Shown: positions 35,691 through 45,836, counted from the stretch's first letter. The stretch is DNA of 64,000 nt from Neorhizobium tomejilense (GCA_002968845.1 PVBG01000016.1:82556-146555); one strand, 5' to 3'. Numbers and translations are program-made. The notes: generated from the letters alone by a model not told the origin.

Positions 35691-37307
35691 ATGACACGCG
35701 AACGCATCTATCTCTTCGACACCACGCTGCGCGACGGGCAACAGACCCCCGGCGTCGATTTTTCCGTCGAGGACAAGATCGCCATCTCCAACCTGCTGGA
35801 CGAATTCGGCCTCGATTATGTCGAGGGCGGTTATCCCGGCGCCAACCCGACCGACACCGCCTTCTTCTCGCAGAAGCGCACGGTGAAATCGAAATTCGTC
35901 GCTTTCGGCATGACCAAGCGAGCCGGTGTTTCCGCCTCGAACGATCCGGGGCTGGCCGTCCTGCTGCAGGCGAAAAGCGACGCCACCTGTTTCGTCGCGA
36001 AAAGCTGGGACTATCACGTGCGAGTCGCGCTCGGCTGTACGAACGAGGAGAACCTCGAGGCGATCCGCGACAGCGTCGAGGCTGCCCGCGGCGCGGCCAA
36101 GGAAGCGCTGGTAGATTGCGAGCATTTCTTCGACGGCTACAAGGCCAATCCCGAATATGCGCTTGCCTGCGCCAGGACGGCTTATGAAGCCGGTGCGCGC
36201 TGGGTGGTGCTCTGCGACACCAATGGCGGCACCCAGCCGGGCGAAATCCGCGCCATCGTCGAGGCGGTGATCGCGTCGGGCATTCCTGGCGCCTCGCTCG
36301 GCATCCATGCTCATGACGATACCGGCCAGGCGGTCGCCAATTCGCTCGCCGCAATCGAGGCGGGCTGTCGGCAGATCCAGGGGACGCTGAACGGCATCGG
36401 CGAGCGCTGCGGCAATGCCAATCTGGTGACGATCATCGCGACGCTTGCCCTGAAGGACGCTTTCGCCACCCGGTTCGAGACGGCGATCGACGCGGAGCGG
36501 CTGACCGGGCTCACCCGCCTCAGCCACGCCTTCGACGAGCTCTTGAACCGGTCACCGAACCACCAGAGCCCTTACGTCGGCGCGTCTGCCTTCGCCACCA
36601 AGGCCGGCATCCACGCCTCGGCGCTGCTCAAGGACCCGCGCACCTATGAACACGTGACGCCGGAAAGTGTCGGCAACCTGCGCAAGGTGATGGTGTCCGA
36701 TCAGGGCGGCAAGTCGAACTTCATCAACGCGCTGAAGCGCCGCGGCATCGAGGTCGGCAAGGACGATCCGAAGCTCGACCAGTTGATCTCGATCGTCAAG
36801 GAACGCGAGGCGACCGGATACGCCTATGAAGGCGCCGACGCGAGTTTCGAGCTGCTCGCCCGCCGCACGCTCGGCACCATTCCGGAGTTCTTCTCCGTCG
36901 AAGGTTTTCGGGTGATGGTCGAGCGCCGGTTCGACAGCCACGGCCGCATCAAGATCGTCTCCGAAGCGGTGGTCAAACTCGTCGTCGACGGGCAGACGCT
37001 GATGTCGGTGGCCGAGGGCGACGGCCCGGTCAACGCGCTCGACCGGGCGCTGCGCAAGGATTTCGGCAAATACCAGCACGAGATCGACGACCTGGTGCTC
37101 GCCGACTTCAAGGTGCGTATCCTCAACGGCGGCACAGAGGCGATCACCCGCGTGCTGATCGAATCCACCGACGGCGACGGCGTGCGCTGGTGGACGGTCG
37201 GCGTCTCGGAAAACATCATCGACGCCTCGTTCCAGGCGCTGATGGATTCGGTCATCTACAAGCTGATGAAGAACCGGGAGCTCGCGGGCAAGATCGCGGC
37301 GGAGTGA
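35691..37307 (+). CDS. cimA: Citramalate synthase
   Basis: The 538-residue protein belongs to the alpha-isopropylmalate/homocitrate synthase family: LRDGQQTPGVDFS near the start, the HAHDDTGQAVANS metal-binding motif and a LeuA-like regulatory C-terminal domain. Length and motifs fit CimA, which condenses pyruvate and acetyl-CoA to citramalate in a route to isoleucine; a homocitrate or isopropylmalate role is less likely. GGAGGAGC precedes the ATG. Confidence 0.88.
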   Translation: MTRERIYLFDTTLRDGQQTPGVDFSVEDKIAISNLLDEFGLDYVEGGYPGANPTDTAFFSQKRTVKSKFVAFGMTKRAGVSASNDPGLAVLLQAKSDATCFVAKSWDYHVRVALGCTNEENLEAIRDSVEAARGAAKEALVDCEHFFDGYKANPEYALACARTAYEAGARWVVLCDTNGGTQPGEIRAIVEAVIASGIPGASLGIHAHDDTGQAVANSLAAIEAGCRQIQGTLNGIGERCGNANLVTIIATLALKDAFATRFETAIDAERLTGLTRLSHAFDELLNRSPNHQSPYVGASAFATKAGIHASALLKDPRTYEHVTPESVGNLRKVMVSDQGGKSNFINALKRRGIEVGKDDPKLDQLISIVKEREATGYAYEGADASFELLARRTLGTIPEFFSVEGFRVMVERRFDSHGRIKIVSEAVVKLVVDGQTLMSVAEGDGPVNALDRALRKDFGKYQHEIDDLVLADFKVRILNGGTEAITRVLIESTDGDGVRWWTVGVSENIIDASFQALMDSVIYKLMKNRELAGKIAAE

Positions 37308-37351
37308 GGCTGGAAGGGCGAGGCTGAGGCCGCCTCGCCATGTTCGAACCT

Positions 37352-38323
37352 TCACCGCCCGGCCATTTCGCGCAGGTCCTGGATGAGGCCGCCGGGACCA
37401 GTCTCGGCTGTCGCCGCGACGCCGATTTTGGTCAGCCAGCACCACATGCTGGTGCGATGGAAAAGGGTGTAGAGCCACAGCGCCCGCTCCATATCCGGAT
37501 GGTCGGTCCGGCCGTAACCGTCAAGGATGGGCCGGTGGCTGCGCGGGTCCTCGTGCGAGGAGCAGAACAGGGCCTTGGCCAGATCGAAGAGCCTGTCCCC
37601 TGCCCGCGCATTGCCGAAATCGATGAGCCCGCTCAGCCGAAGATCTCCGGCACCGTCGCGCAACGCGAGCACATTGCCCTGATGGAAGTCATCGTGGCAG
37701 AGCACGGGGCCGCCGTTTTCGGCCAGGAGATCGAAACTGCCTTCGGCAAGGCGCTGCAGGTTTCGCCCGAGTTCGGCATCGCCGCCGAGATCGCGAAAAC
37801 GCCGGAACACGTCTTCGAACGCCGCCGTCATATAGTCCGCATTGGTCGGACACGGCTTGTCGATCCCGTCGCCACGAATGTAGCCATAGGCTGGCATCGG
37901 CACGGCGTGAACCTGCCTCAGCAGCTCTCCCATCTGCCGATAAGCCTGCGCGATATCCGGTTCGCCCATCCAGTGGCGGAGCGAACGGCCGGGCAACAAC
38001 GTCAACAGAGCGTAGCGCAACGGCAGGAGGGTGCGTGTTTCGTCGACCCTCAACCACCGGGGAACAGGGGGTATCAGCCCTTCCAGCCAGCCGGCCACCA
38101 GGTTCTCCTTCTTCGGCAGCCATTCGGGTTCATCCGGATAGATTTTGAGGACAAGCGAGCTGTGCTCGGCCCGCACGAGATCAATCCTGTAAACCTCGGT
38201 ACTGCCGCCCTCGAGTCTGCTGAAACCGCTGGCGACAAAACCACGATCGAGGTGCCGGACGAGCCGATCAACGGTTTCGCCGTCGAGTTCGAGGGTCGTT
38301 CTTCGCTGCGGCGCCATTTCCAC
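37352..38323 (-). CDS. Aminoglycoside phosphotransferase (APH) family kinase
   Basis: The 323-residue protein has the kinase-like Brenner motif LCHDDFHQGNV and the metal motif LIDFGNARAGDRLFDLA, placing it in the APH/choline-kinase superfamily. The substrate is unknown; it need not confer antibiotic resistance. It is convergent with cimA (44 bases apart) and divergent from rsgA. Confidence 0.85.
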   Translation of the reverse strand: MEMAPQRRTTLELDGETVDRLVRHLDRGFVASGFSRLEGGSTEVYRIDLVRAEHSSLVLKIYPDEPEWLPKKENLVAGWLEGLIPPVPRWLRVDETRTLLPLRYALLTLLPGRSLRHWMGEPDIAQAYRQMGELLRQVHAVPMPAYGYIRGDGIDKPCPTNADYMTAAFEDVFRRFRDLGGDAELGRNLQRLAEGSFDLLAENGGPVLCHDDFHQGNVLALRDGAGDLRLSGLIDFGNARAGDRLFDLAKALFCSSHEDPRSHRPILDGYGRTDHPDMERALWLYTLFHRTSMWCWLTKIGVAATAETGPGGLIQDLREMAGR

Positions 38324-38460
38324 CGTCCGATGATTGCTATATTGGGTTACCCACTATCGACACTGTTGGAGCGTGGACAACGCGGTTCTCCATAAACCAC
38401 GCAATCGCAACCTGCGGAAAGCCTGCCCATGACGGCGTCCCCGAATTTTCGTACCGAACC

Positions 38461-39483
38461 TTGACCGGCTCCAACCCGCCCTCATCGCTCGAATTGCTTG
38501 GCTGGTCCGATTTCTTTGCGGCTCAGGTCGAGCCGGGCGAAGCGGATCTCGTACCCCGGCGCGTCGCTTCGGTTCACCGGGCGCGCATCGATGCGATCGA
38601 CATCAGCGGGCCAGTCGAGATCGAACTTCCGCCCAATAGCAATACCGCGGATTTTGCGGTGGGCGACTGGGTTCTTGCCGATCCTCTGACGGGCATGCTG
38701 GTGCGCCGTCTCGACCGGAAAACCGTGTTTCAACGGCGTGCGGAAGGCGGGCACGGCCAGCAGCTTGCCGCGGCCAATGTCGATACGCTGTTCATCGTCA
38801 CGTCGTGCAATGCCGATTTCAACCCGGGGCGGCTGGAACGCTACCTGATCATGGCCAACCAGGCCGCGACCAATCCGGTGATCGTGCTGACCAAGGCCGA
38901 CACGGTCGAAGATGCCGGCCCGTTCGAGCAGCAGGCCAAGGCGCTGCAGCGTGACCTGCCGGTGGTCGTCCTCAATGCGCGTACAGCGGATGCCGTTGCC
39001 TTGCTGAAGCCCTGGTGCGGCGTCGGGCAGACCGTAGCGCTTGTCGGTTCCTCCGGAGTCGGAAAGTCGACGCTGGTGAACACCCTGGCCGGCCCTCAAT
39101 CTGACACGATGCAGAAGACCGGAAGCATCCGCGAACGTGATGCAAAGGGGCGTCACACCACGACGGCACGATCGCTGCACGCGATCGCCGGCGGCGGCTG
39201 GGTAATCGATACGCCGGGTATTCGGACGCTTTATGTCAGCGACGTCACCGACGGCATCGATACGCTGTTTGCCGAAATCACCGATCTGGCGCCAAATTGC
39301 CGGTTTCGCGATTGCACCCACGCCCACGAACCGGGCTGCGCCGTGCAGGCGGCCGTTGCCAAAGGCGAACTTTCCGCCGAGCGCCTGGAACGCTGGCGCA
39401 GCCTGCTTGCGGAAAACCGCGACAGGACGCCGGTGATGAGCGGGCCAAAGGGCAACAAGATCGTCCGCAAGAAGAAATACTGA
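38461..39483 (+). CDS. rsgA: Ribosome small subunit-dependent GTPase RsgA
   Basis: The 340-residue protein is a circularly permuted GTPase that tests late 30S assembly. It has an OB-like N-terminal domain, the permuted G motifs (LTKAD G4, VGSSGVGKSTLVN P-loop, DTPGIR G3) and a C-terminal zinc knuckle (FRDCTHAHEPGCAV). A TTG at 38461 is the only start that keeps the full N-terminus; no strong ribosome site is seen. Confidence 0.93.
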   Translation: MTGSNPPSSLELLGWSDFFAAQVEPGEADLVPRRVASVHRARIDAIDISGPVEIELPPNSNTADFAVGDWVLADPLTGMLVRRLDRKTVFQRRAEGGHGQQLAAANVDTLFIVTSCNADFNPGRLERYLIMANQAATNPVIVLTKADTVEDAGPFEQQAKALQRDLPVVVLNARTADAVALLKPWCGVGQTVALVGSSGVGKSTLVNTLAGPQSDTMQKTGSIRERDAKGRHTTTARSLHAIAGGGWVIDTPGIRTLYVSDVTDGIDTLFAEITDLAPNCRFRDCTHAHEPGCAVQAAVAKGELSAERLERWRSLLAENRDRTPVMSGPKGNKIVRKKKY

Positions 39484-39711
39484 AGGTTTCGCGCGCGAAT
39501 ACCGTCCCAGCAGGAAGTAGCAGGCGGCCCCGAATCCTGTAGCCCCCATCCGGGCCATTGTATTTCAGGGGCTTTCGTACCATATAGACGGCACATTGAG
39601 GCAGCCGCTCGCGGTAATGACGCAGCAGCGCCTGGCAACCAACCCCCTCACTATTTCATTAATCCAAAGAGGCTTCGGCATTCTGCCGGAGCATCGAGAT
39701 CGGAGACGTTC

Positions 39712-39870
39712 ATGTCTGATAAAAAAACAAACACCCCGGACCAGCCTTACCAGCCCATCCCCTTTGCCAAGAAGCATCGCATTTCGGTTGAGGATGCGAA
39801 GGCGATCATCGAAAAGCACGGCGCAGACCGGAAGTCGGCCGACAAGGAAGCACGGCGCGTAGCCGTCTAA
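39712..39870 (+). CDS. Small protein, 52 residues
   Basis: The ATG at 39712 follows GGAG by about seven bases and opens a 52-residue frame that ends at 39868-39870. The translation starts MSDKKTNTPDQPYQPIPFAK and has a helix (RISVEDAKAIIEKHG) and a Lys/Arg-rich end. It has the composition and codon use of a real gene and resembles small rhizobial proteins of unknown role; a competing frame in the same place looks non-coding. Confidence 0.6.
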   Translation: MSDKKTNTPDQPYQPIPFAKKHRISVEDAKAIIEKHGADRKSADKEARRVAV

Positions 39871-39926
39871 TCCTTCTCGCCTGCAAGACGACTGGAAGAA
39901 CCGGAGACTGAGGATGCCGCACCCGG

Positions 39927-40616
39927 CTATTGAACCTTCAGTCCCAGTTCCGCCAGGATATCTCCGGCCTGCTGCCGCGAGATCGTCGCTCCCTTGAACT
40001 TCCTGGCGTCGATCAGCTTCAGTCCGCCGAGGTCCGCACCGCGCAGATCGGCCCCTTCGAACCTGGCATCGACGAGCCCCGTGTCACGCAGGCTGCAGCC
40101 GTCGAACACGACGTCGCGAAAATCGCATTTCGACAGATCGGCCATGCCGAAATCGACCCGCTCGATCCGGGACTTCCGGAACGACAGTGCGGGAAGTCTC
40201 GCCTGCGCCAGGATGGTCTCCTTGAACGACAGGCCAAGCGACGCGATCCGCGTCAGGTTGGCACCGGTCAGCTTGCAGCCGACGAACCGGGTGTCGTTCA
40301 TTTTGGCTTCCAAAAAAGCGGCGTTGTTGAAGTCGCAATTCCGGAACTCCACCTCCGCGAGGTTGGCGCCTGTAAAATTGGCGAACGGCCCCCGGCACCC
40401 CTCGAACTTCGCCCCTTCCAGGTCCGCGGCCCGCAGATTGACGGTCGTCATCCTGCAGTTTCGAAATTCCCAGCGCTGAAGATCGAGCCCCGACAGGTCC
40501 GCTTCGTCCAGCGTGCACCCCTTCAGGACCACCGTGTTTCCGGTGGCCGTAAAGCCAAGCACCTCCGCGCGTCCGATCCGTTGTTCGGAAACCTCGATGG
40601 GATCCTGCTCCGCCAT
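39927..40616 (-). CDS. Pentapeptide-repeat protein
   Basis: The 229-residue protein is built from repeats of A(D/N)LXX type (for example LDEADLSGLDLQRWEF, FTGANLAEVEFRNCDFNN and RFEGADLRGADLGGL), which form a right-handed quadrilateral beta-helix. The N-terminal and centre pattern recalls Qnr/MfpA-like gyrase-protecting proteins, but this is similarity of fold only. The ATG at 40616 has a GGAGG site eight bases upstream and is preferred over longer starts. Confidence 0.82.
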   Translation of the reverse strand: MAEQDPIEVSEQRIGRAEVLGFTATGNTVVLKGCTLDEADLSGLDLQRWEFRNCRMTTVNLRAADLEGAKFEGCRGPFANFTGANLAEVEFRNCDFNNAAFLEAKMNDTRFVGCKLTGANLTRIASLGLSFKETILAQARLPALSFRKSRIERVDFGMADLSKCDFRDVVFDGCSLRDTGLVDARFEGADLRGADLGGLKLIDARKFKGATISRQQAGDILAELGLKVQ

Positions 40617-40737
40617 GACCCTCGCCTCCGCCGACATTCGTGCGCGTGATTGATCAGAGATTCGGGCTGGAAACAATCGGCGAGGCGAAACGGTGCGGCA
40701 CACTCCCCACGATTGGTCGCCTTAAGTGGGGCCCCCC

Positions 40738-41610
40738 TCACACCTCCTCGAACGACAGCCCCCAATCTTCCTCGCCATACCACTCGCCCTGCTGAGGCGG
40801 CCGATGCCAGCGCAGGCTGCGGACCTGATAGCCGCGGCGGGAGCGGAAGGCTTCCGCCAGCCCCTCGTGACGGCCTGGCGGAGGTGGCTGCTGGCCTTCC
40901 GCCCAGACGAAGGAGACCGGCTGCAGGAACCTGGCGCCCAAACCCGACGCTCGCCGGTCGATCATCAGGAAACCCGCGGAACGGGTAAACCCGCTCCGCC
41001 GGCCGTTGTCGATCGCCGGAAAGCCGAGCGGGAAGAGCGTGCGCCCGGAAACCGCGAGATTGTCGATCCAGGCGGCCGACGGGTGGTCGAGCGCGAAATT
41101 GGCGTAGATCACGTCCGCGTCCTCCTTCGGCCATTCTGTCGCGTCACCGCGGACGAGTTCGACATTCGCGTAACCCGCCAGGTTCTGCCGTGCCTTGTCC
41201 GCGAGAGCCTCGTCATATTCAACGGCGATCACCCGGCCCGACGGCCCCACCAGCTCGGCGATGATGGCCGTGTAATATCCGGTCCCGGCGCCGAGATGAG
41301 CGACGGTCTCTCCTTCGCGGATGCCGAGCGCGTGAAGGGCCCCGGCATGCAGCGACGGCATGCCGTTGTTGACGCCCCGGCCCGTATCCAGCCCGACCAG
41401 CACATCCTGGTAAAGCACCAGCGGGTCGGTGGAGGCGAGCTCCCGGTAGTTGCGAAAGTCGTTGTAGACCCAGGGCGGCGGGCCAATGAATTGTTCGCGC
41501 GGCACCTTCGCGAAGGCCGCGAAAAGGCGGGCGTCCGCACTCACGCCGGCCTTCGCCAGGATCTGGCGGGCATAGATCTGCCGGTGCAACGGCTGGCTTT
41601 CGAAATCCAT
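40738..41610 (-). CDS. Protein-L-isoaspartate O-methyltransferase-like protein
   Basis: The 290-residue protein has the PCMT signature: an N-terminal helix region (VPREQFIGPPPWVYND), HAGALHALGIREGETVAHLGAGTGYYT as the SAM glycine motif (residues about 80-100, shown in part) and IAVEYDEALADKARQN. It may methylate isoaspartyl residues in damaged proteins; C-terminal extra residues are not typical, so it could have another acceptor. GGAGGAG precedes the ATG at 41610. Confidence 0.85.
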   Translation of the reverse strand: MDFESQPLHRQIYARQILAKAGVSADARLFAAFAKVPREQFIGPPPWVYNDFRNYRELASTDPLVLYQDVLVGLDTGRGVNNGMPSLHAGALHALGIREGETVAHLGAGTGYYTAIIAELVGPSGRVIAVEYDEALADKARQNLAGYANVELVRGDATEWPKEDADVIYANFALDHPSAAWIDNLAVSGRTLFPLGFPAIDNGRRSGFTRSAGFLMIDRRASGLGARFLQPVSFVWAEGQQPPPPGRHEGLAEAFRSRRGYQVRSLRWHRPPQQGEWYGEEDWGLSFEEV

Positions 41611-41762
41611 CCAACTCCTCCGTTCTGACAAGGGCTCACTGTCGCAAGCCAAGCCGACAGAATCGCGACAAACGATAGGTTCTTCAATGAAATGAATTGG
41701 TCCGGCTCAACCTATTCGTTTAAACGGGGGATAACCAGAACAACATACCGGAAACACCCCAC

Positions 41763-42677
41763 ATGGCCACCGACACCGCCCCGGCGACGACAGTGAAGAA
41801 CGAAGATACGCCGCGTGGCTTCGCCTTCGGGCTGACGGCTTATTTCCTCTGGGGCTTCCTGCCGTTCTACCTGAAGGCCGTCGCCCATATTCCTTCGCTC
41901 GAAGTGCTGGCGCACCGGGCGATCTGGTCGGTGCCGGTCGCCGGGATCGTTCTGTTGATCCTGCGCCGCACCGGAGATCTCAAGGTGGCGGTGCAGAACC
42001 CGCGCATGCTGGCGATGGCCTGCCTGACCGCTCTGATCATCATGGCGAACTGGGGCATCTATGTGTGGGCGGTTGCTGCCGGGCGGGCGCTCGATGCGGC
42101 GCTCGGCTATTTCATCAATCCGCTGTTCAGCATTTTCCTGGCGGCGGTCCTGCTGAAGGAGCGGCTGGCGCCCGTTCAGCTCGCCGCTATCGGTCTTGTG
42201 GTGGTGGCGGTGGTAATCCTCACCTATGATGCGGGCGGATTGCCGTGGGTATCGCTGGCGCTGACCTTCACCTGGGGGTTCTATGCGCTGTTCCGGAAGA
42301 CCCTGCCGATCGGCCCGAACCAGGGTTTCTTCCTGGAAGTGCTGCTGATCAGCATTCCCTGCCTGCCCTATGTGATCTGGCTGGAATCGACCGGCCAGGG
42401 CCATCTCCTCAATTCGACCGGCTGGGACACGTTCATCCTGATGGCCGCCGGCATCGTCACCGCCGCGCCGCTGATGATCTACGCCAACGGCGCAAAACTC
42501 CTGAAGCTCTCGACCATCGGCATCATGCAGTATATCGCGCCGACGATGATCTTCCTGATCGCCGTCTTCGCCTTCCACGAGCCGCTCAGCCCCGTGAAGC
42601 TCGGGGCCTTCGTCCTGATCTGGACGGCGCTGGCGATTTATACCTGGTCGCTTCTCAAGCAAGCGCGCGGCCGATAG
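41763..42677 (+). CDS. rarD: EamA family transporter RarD
   Basis: The 304-residue protein has ten predicted membrane helices in two EamA halves and the RarD signature at the start (FGLTAYFLWGFLPFYLKAV, then VLAHRAIWSVP). RarD-type carriers are drug/metabolite transporters; the substrate is unknown. The DHCW-cupin gene follows 21 bases later, probably in one transcript. Confidence 0.92.
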   Translation: MATDTAPATTVKNEDTPRGFAFGLTAYFLWGFLPFYLKAVAHIPSLEVLAHRAIWSVPVAGIVLLILRRTGDLKVAVQNPRMLAMACLTALIIMANWGIYVWAVAAGRALDAALGYFINPLFSIFLAAVLLKERLAPVQLAAIGLVVVAVVILTYDAGGLPWVSLALTFTWGFYALFRKTLPIGPNQGFFLEVLLISIPCLPYVIWLESTGQGHLLNSTGWDTFILMAAGIVTAAPLMIYANGAKLLKLSTIGIMQYIAPTMIFLIAVFAFHEPLSPVKLGAFVLIWTALAIYTWSLLKQARGR

Positions 42678-42697
42678 GTCTTTCCCGGAGCATTCCC

Positions 42698-43027
42698 ATG
42701 AAAATCAGCGATATCCCGTTCGGTACCACCGACTGGAGCGCCATTCCGAAGACAGAGCACAAGGGCGACACGGGGCTGGCGATCTGGCAGACCTGCCATT
42801 TCGGCGGGATCAGGGTGCGGATGGTCGAATATACCCCAGGCTATCTCGCCGACCACTGGTGCGTCAAAGGCCATATCCTGCTGTGCCTCGAAGGCGAGTT
42901 GGCGACCGAACTCGCCGATGGCCGGGTCTTCGTGCTGACGCCCGGCATGAGTTATCAGGTGGCCGACGATGCCGAGCCCCACCGCTCCTCGACATCCGTC
43001 GGCGCGAAACTCTTCATCGTCGACTAG
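42698..43027 (+). CDS. DHCW-motif cupin fold protein
   Basis: The 109-residue small cupin starts MKISDIPFGTTDWSAIPKTE and carries the family's DHWCVKGHILLCLEGEL segment (the DHCW-type motif here reads ADHWCVKGH). One cupin metal site is plausible. The ribosome site GGAG lies eight bases before the ATG. Function is unknown. Confidence 0.9.
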   Translation: MKISDIPFGTTDWSAIPKTEHKGDTGLAIWQTCHFGGIRVRMVEYTPGYLADHWCVKGHILLCLEGELATELADGRVFVLTPGMSYQVADDAEPHRSSTSVGAKLFIVD

Positions 43028-43044
43028 GGCTCAAGCGCCGGCGC

Positions 43045-43650
43045 TCACAGCCTCGAAATCACCGCGCCCTCGCCGCTCGTCGGCGGGCGCTCCTCACCCT
43101 GCTCCAGGATCGCCGGAACGATGTCCTCGACGTCGGCGATGACCAACGGCTGGACGAGATGCGCGCGGTGGATGAATCCCTGTTCGCGCATGTGGGTGAT
43201 GAGGTCGAGCATCGGATCCCAGAAACCGCCGATATTGGCGAACACCATCGGCTTCTCATGCCGTCCGAGCTGCGCCCAGGTCATGATCTCGACGATCTCC
43301 TCCAAGGTGCCGATGCCGCCCGGCAGGGTCACGAAAGCGTCAGCGCGCTCGAACATCTTGTGCTTGCGCGCATGCATGTCCTCCGTCACAATCAGCTCGT
43401 TGAGCTGGCCGAGCGAATGGCGCGTGGCCTCCATGTCGACCAGGAATTCGGGAATGATGCCGGTGACCTGACCGCCGTTCGACAGAACGCCGGCCGCGAC
43501 CGCACCCATGATGCCCTTGGTGCCTCCGCCATAGACAAGCCGAAGCCCGTGGGCGGCGATGGATTTTCCGAGCGCACGGCCGGCTGCAAGGTAGGCGGGA
43601 TCGCGCCCCGGCTGCGAGCCGCAGTAAACGCAGATGGATCGAATCGGCAC
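43045..43650 (-). CDS. LOG family nucleotide phosphoribohydrolase (TIGR00730)
   Basis: The 201-residue protein has the lysine-decarboxylase-like LOG fold with PGGIGTLEE (the PGGxGTxxE motif) and VYGGGTKGIMGAVA. LOG enzymes remove ribose phosphate from nucleoside monophosphates, including cytokinin precursors in plants and some plant-associated bacteria. The GTG at 43650 has GGAG six bases upstream and is preferred over an upstream TTG at 43686. Confidence 0.88.
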   Translation of the reverse strand: MPIRSICVYCGSQPGRDPAYLAAGRALGKSIAAHGLRLVYGGGTKGIMGAVAAGVLSNGGQVTGIIPEFLVDMEATRHSLGQLNELIVTEDMHARKHKMFERADAFVTLPGGIGTLEEIVEIMTWAQLGRHEKPMVFANIGGFWDPMLDLITHMREQGFIHRAHLVQPLVIADVEDIVPAILEQGEERPPTSGEGAVISRL

Positions 43651-43819
43651 AGTTTTCTCCGCAACGCATTTCAAAGGAAGGGCCAAACCAGGCCCCGGTC
43701 GTCAAAATTGACGGGAAATGCCCGGAAGAGCAAGGGTTTATCGTGTGAAAAGCTTGTGAATGCGGGAGGAAAAGGTTAATCCGGATATGCGATGGCTATA
43801 GCTGTCGGGAGAGGCATTG

Positions 43820-45628
43820 ATGATGAAAAACCGCGCCGGCTGGCTGGCTCTGATCGTATTGGCTATCGCATCGCTGCTGATGGTGTTCTTGGTGATGCCT
43901 GCGATAAACAAGGATTCCAAGCCGATCGGCGACGCGATCAATGCCGCAGGCAATGCCGTCAAGGACGCGGTGACGGAACCGCAGCCGACGGCCAGGGCGC
44001 CCGATGCCGCAAAGCCGGCCGACCAGGCTGCAGCCACGGCGCCGCAGACGGCTCAGCCCGCCGCGTCTTCCGCAGCAGGCCAGGCCGCGGCCATGACGCC
44101 GCCATCCTTCGACGTGCTGCGCGTCGAGCCGGACGGATCGACCGTGATCGCCGGCCGCGCCGCGCCCCATTCCAAGCTCGAAGTTACCGATGGCACCGCG
44201 ATCGTCGCCAAGGTCGACATCGGCCCGAGCGGTGATTTCGCCGCCATCCTCGACAAGCCGCTGCCGCCCGGCGACCACCAGCTCGTGCTCAAGGCGATCG
44301 GCAAGGATGGCAAGACCACCGTGTCGGAAGAAACGGCGACCGTCTCGGTGCCCGCCGACAAGAACGGCAAGCTGCTCGCCATGGTCACCAAGCCCGGCAA
44401 GGCAAGCCGCCTGATCGCGACCCCGGACGCCGCAACTTCACCTGGCACGAACGCTGCGCAGCCGGCAGCCCAGGCCGCGGCAGCTTCGCCCGCTACCAAT
44501 CAGGCTCCGGCCAGCCCCGCGCTTGCCGCCCCCTCGGCCGCGCCGTCGACCAGTACCTCCGTTGTCGCCCTGCCGGCACCGCCGGCCGGCTCGTCCAATC
44601 TCGCATCTTCCGCGCCGAGCATACCGGTCTCGGCGCCCGCCTCTCCGGCGGCGACATCCACTGCGCCTGAACTGCGCATCACCGCTGTCGAAATCGAGGG
44701 CAACAAGATTTTCGTCGCCGGCAACACCAAGGCCGGCACCATGCTGCGTGGCCAGGCCGACGGCCGGCCGATCGGCACCGCTCAGGCGGGTCAGGACGGC
44801 AGTTTCGTGATCGAAGGGGCGATCGACCTTGCCGTCGGCGACCACCGGATCGGCGTCGAGGTTGTCGGGGCCGGCGGACAGGCTCTGGTACGGGTCGAAG
44901 TGCCCTTCAACCGCCCGGCCGGAGACCAGGTCGCGGCCGTCGCAGCGCCGCAGGCCGCCAATAACGGCATGTCGGCGGCCGACAGCGGCGCCTTCGACAA
45001 GCTGCGCAACGAAACGGTGCGCGCCTTCAACCTGCTGCGCGGACTTTACGACAACGGCCGCATACCCTCTGCGGAACAGATGGCCGCCGCCCGCTCCGCT
45101 ACCTCGATCGCCCTGAAATCGCTTTCCGAATATCGCCTGCCGGCCGATGCAGCCGCCTCCGCCCGGGTGCTTGCCGAAACCACCGTCCAGAACGCCGCGG
45201 CAGCAGTTGCCGCGCTCGACGCGCTTCCCAAGGATGTCGCGAGCGTCGGCGCCGGCCTGAAGCGGATCGGCGAAATGATCGCCCGCGCCGTCGGCCCGAC
45301 CATCGCTCGCGAGCTGCAAGGCGTCCAGGTTACCCCAGCCGCCCCGATGACGGTTACCGATGCCAGCGGCACGCGTACCATCCAGCAGGAGCCGCTGACC
45401 CAGAGCGAACGCAGCTCGGTGATCATCCGCCGCGGCGACACGCTCTGGCAGATCTCCCGCCGCGTCTACGGCCAGGGTGTGCGCTACACGACGATCTACC
45501 TCGCCAACGAGGCCCAGATCCGCAACCCCGACGTCATCCAGCCCGGCCAGATCTTTGGCGTGCCCGACGCGGCCCTGCCGGACGCTGAAGAACTCCATCG
45601 CCAGCGGATGATACAGCGCCGGTCGTAA
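43820..45628 (+). CDS. LysM-domain envelope protein with low-complexity linker
   Basis: The 602-residue protein has one membrane anchor at the start (AGWLALIVLAIASLLMVFLV), an Ala/Pro/Ser-rich linker of about 200 residues, two Ig/SLH-like beta-sandwich stretches (FDVLRVEPDGSTVIAGRAAP and RITAVEIEGNKIFVAGNTK) and a C-terminal LysM domain (RRGDTLWQISRRVYGQG). It likely reaches peptidoglycan from the inner membrane. GGGAGAGG lies before the ATG at 43820; a TTG one codon upstream is possible. Repeats R7 and R8 follow. Confidence 0.85.
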   Translation: MMKNRAGWLALIVLAIASLLMVFLVMPAINKDSKPIGDAINAAGNAVKDAVTEPQPTARAPDAAKPADQAAATAPQTAQPAASSAAGQAAAMTPPSFDVLRVEPDGSTVIAGRAAPHSKLEVTDGTAIVAKVDIGPSGDFAAILDKPLPPGDHQLVLKAIGKDGKTTVSEETATVSVPADKNGKLLAMVTKPGKASRLIATPDAATSPGTNAAQPAAQAAAASPATNQAPASPALAAPSAAPSTSTSVVALPAPPAGSSNLASSAPSIPVSAPASPAATSTAPELRITAVEIEGNKIFVAGNTKAGTMLRGQADGRPIGTAQAGQDGSFVIEGAIDLAVGDHRIGVEVVGAGGQALVRVEVPFNRPAGDQVAAVAAPQAANNGMSAADSGAFDKLRNETVRAFNLLRGLYDNGRIPSAEQMAAARSATSIALKSLSEYRLPADAAASARVLAETTVQNAAAAVAALDALPKDVASVGAGLKRIGEMIARAVGPTIARELQGVQVTPAAPMTVTDASGTRTIQQEPLTQSERSSVIIRRGDTLWQISRRVYGQGVRYTTIYLANEAQIRNPDVIQPGQIFGVPDAALPDAEELHRQRMIQRRS

Positions 45629-45672
45629 GGGGGCGCAAGACGTTCTGGTATGCGAGGGTGACGCAAAAAGAT

Positions 45673-45713
45673 CCCCTCCCGGCCTGCCGGCCACCCTCCC
45701 CACAAGGGGAGAG
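45673..45713. repeat. Palindromic intergenic repeat, copy R7
   Basis: This copy starts 45 bases after the LysM gene, with hairpin A GGCC-TGCC-GGCC and hairpin B CTCCCC/GGGGAG. It pairs with an inverted copy at 45837. The 489-base gap from the LysM gene to the next start holds only these two elements and no credible gene. Confidence 0.8.
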
Positions 45714-45836
45714 AAATATGCAGCACGCTCACCGTTCTCCAACGAAGCGCGTGTTCTTCACTGAAACACACCTCTCCCAACAGACTGGCGAAGAGGCGGA
45801 TATAACGCGTGGATTGCGCGACATCGCGGCTGGGTT

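Noticed and set aside
37352..38323. Aminoglycoside resistance gene
   Set aside because: The APH fold is shared by many kinases; nothing in sequence or context indicates resistance.
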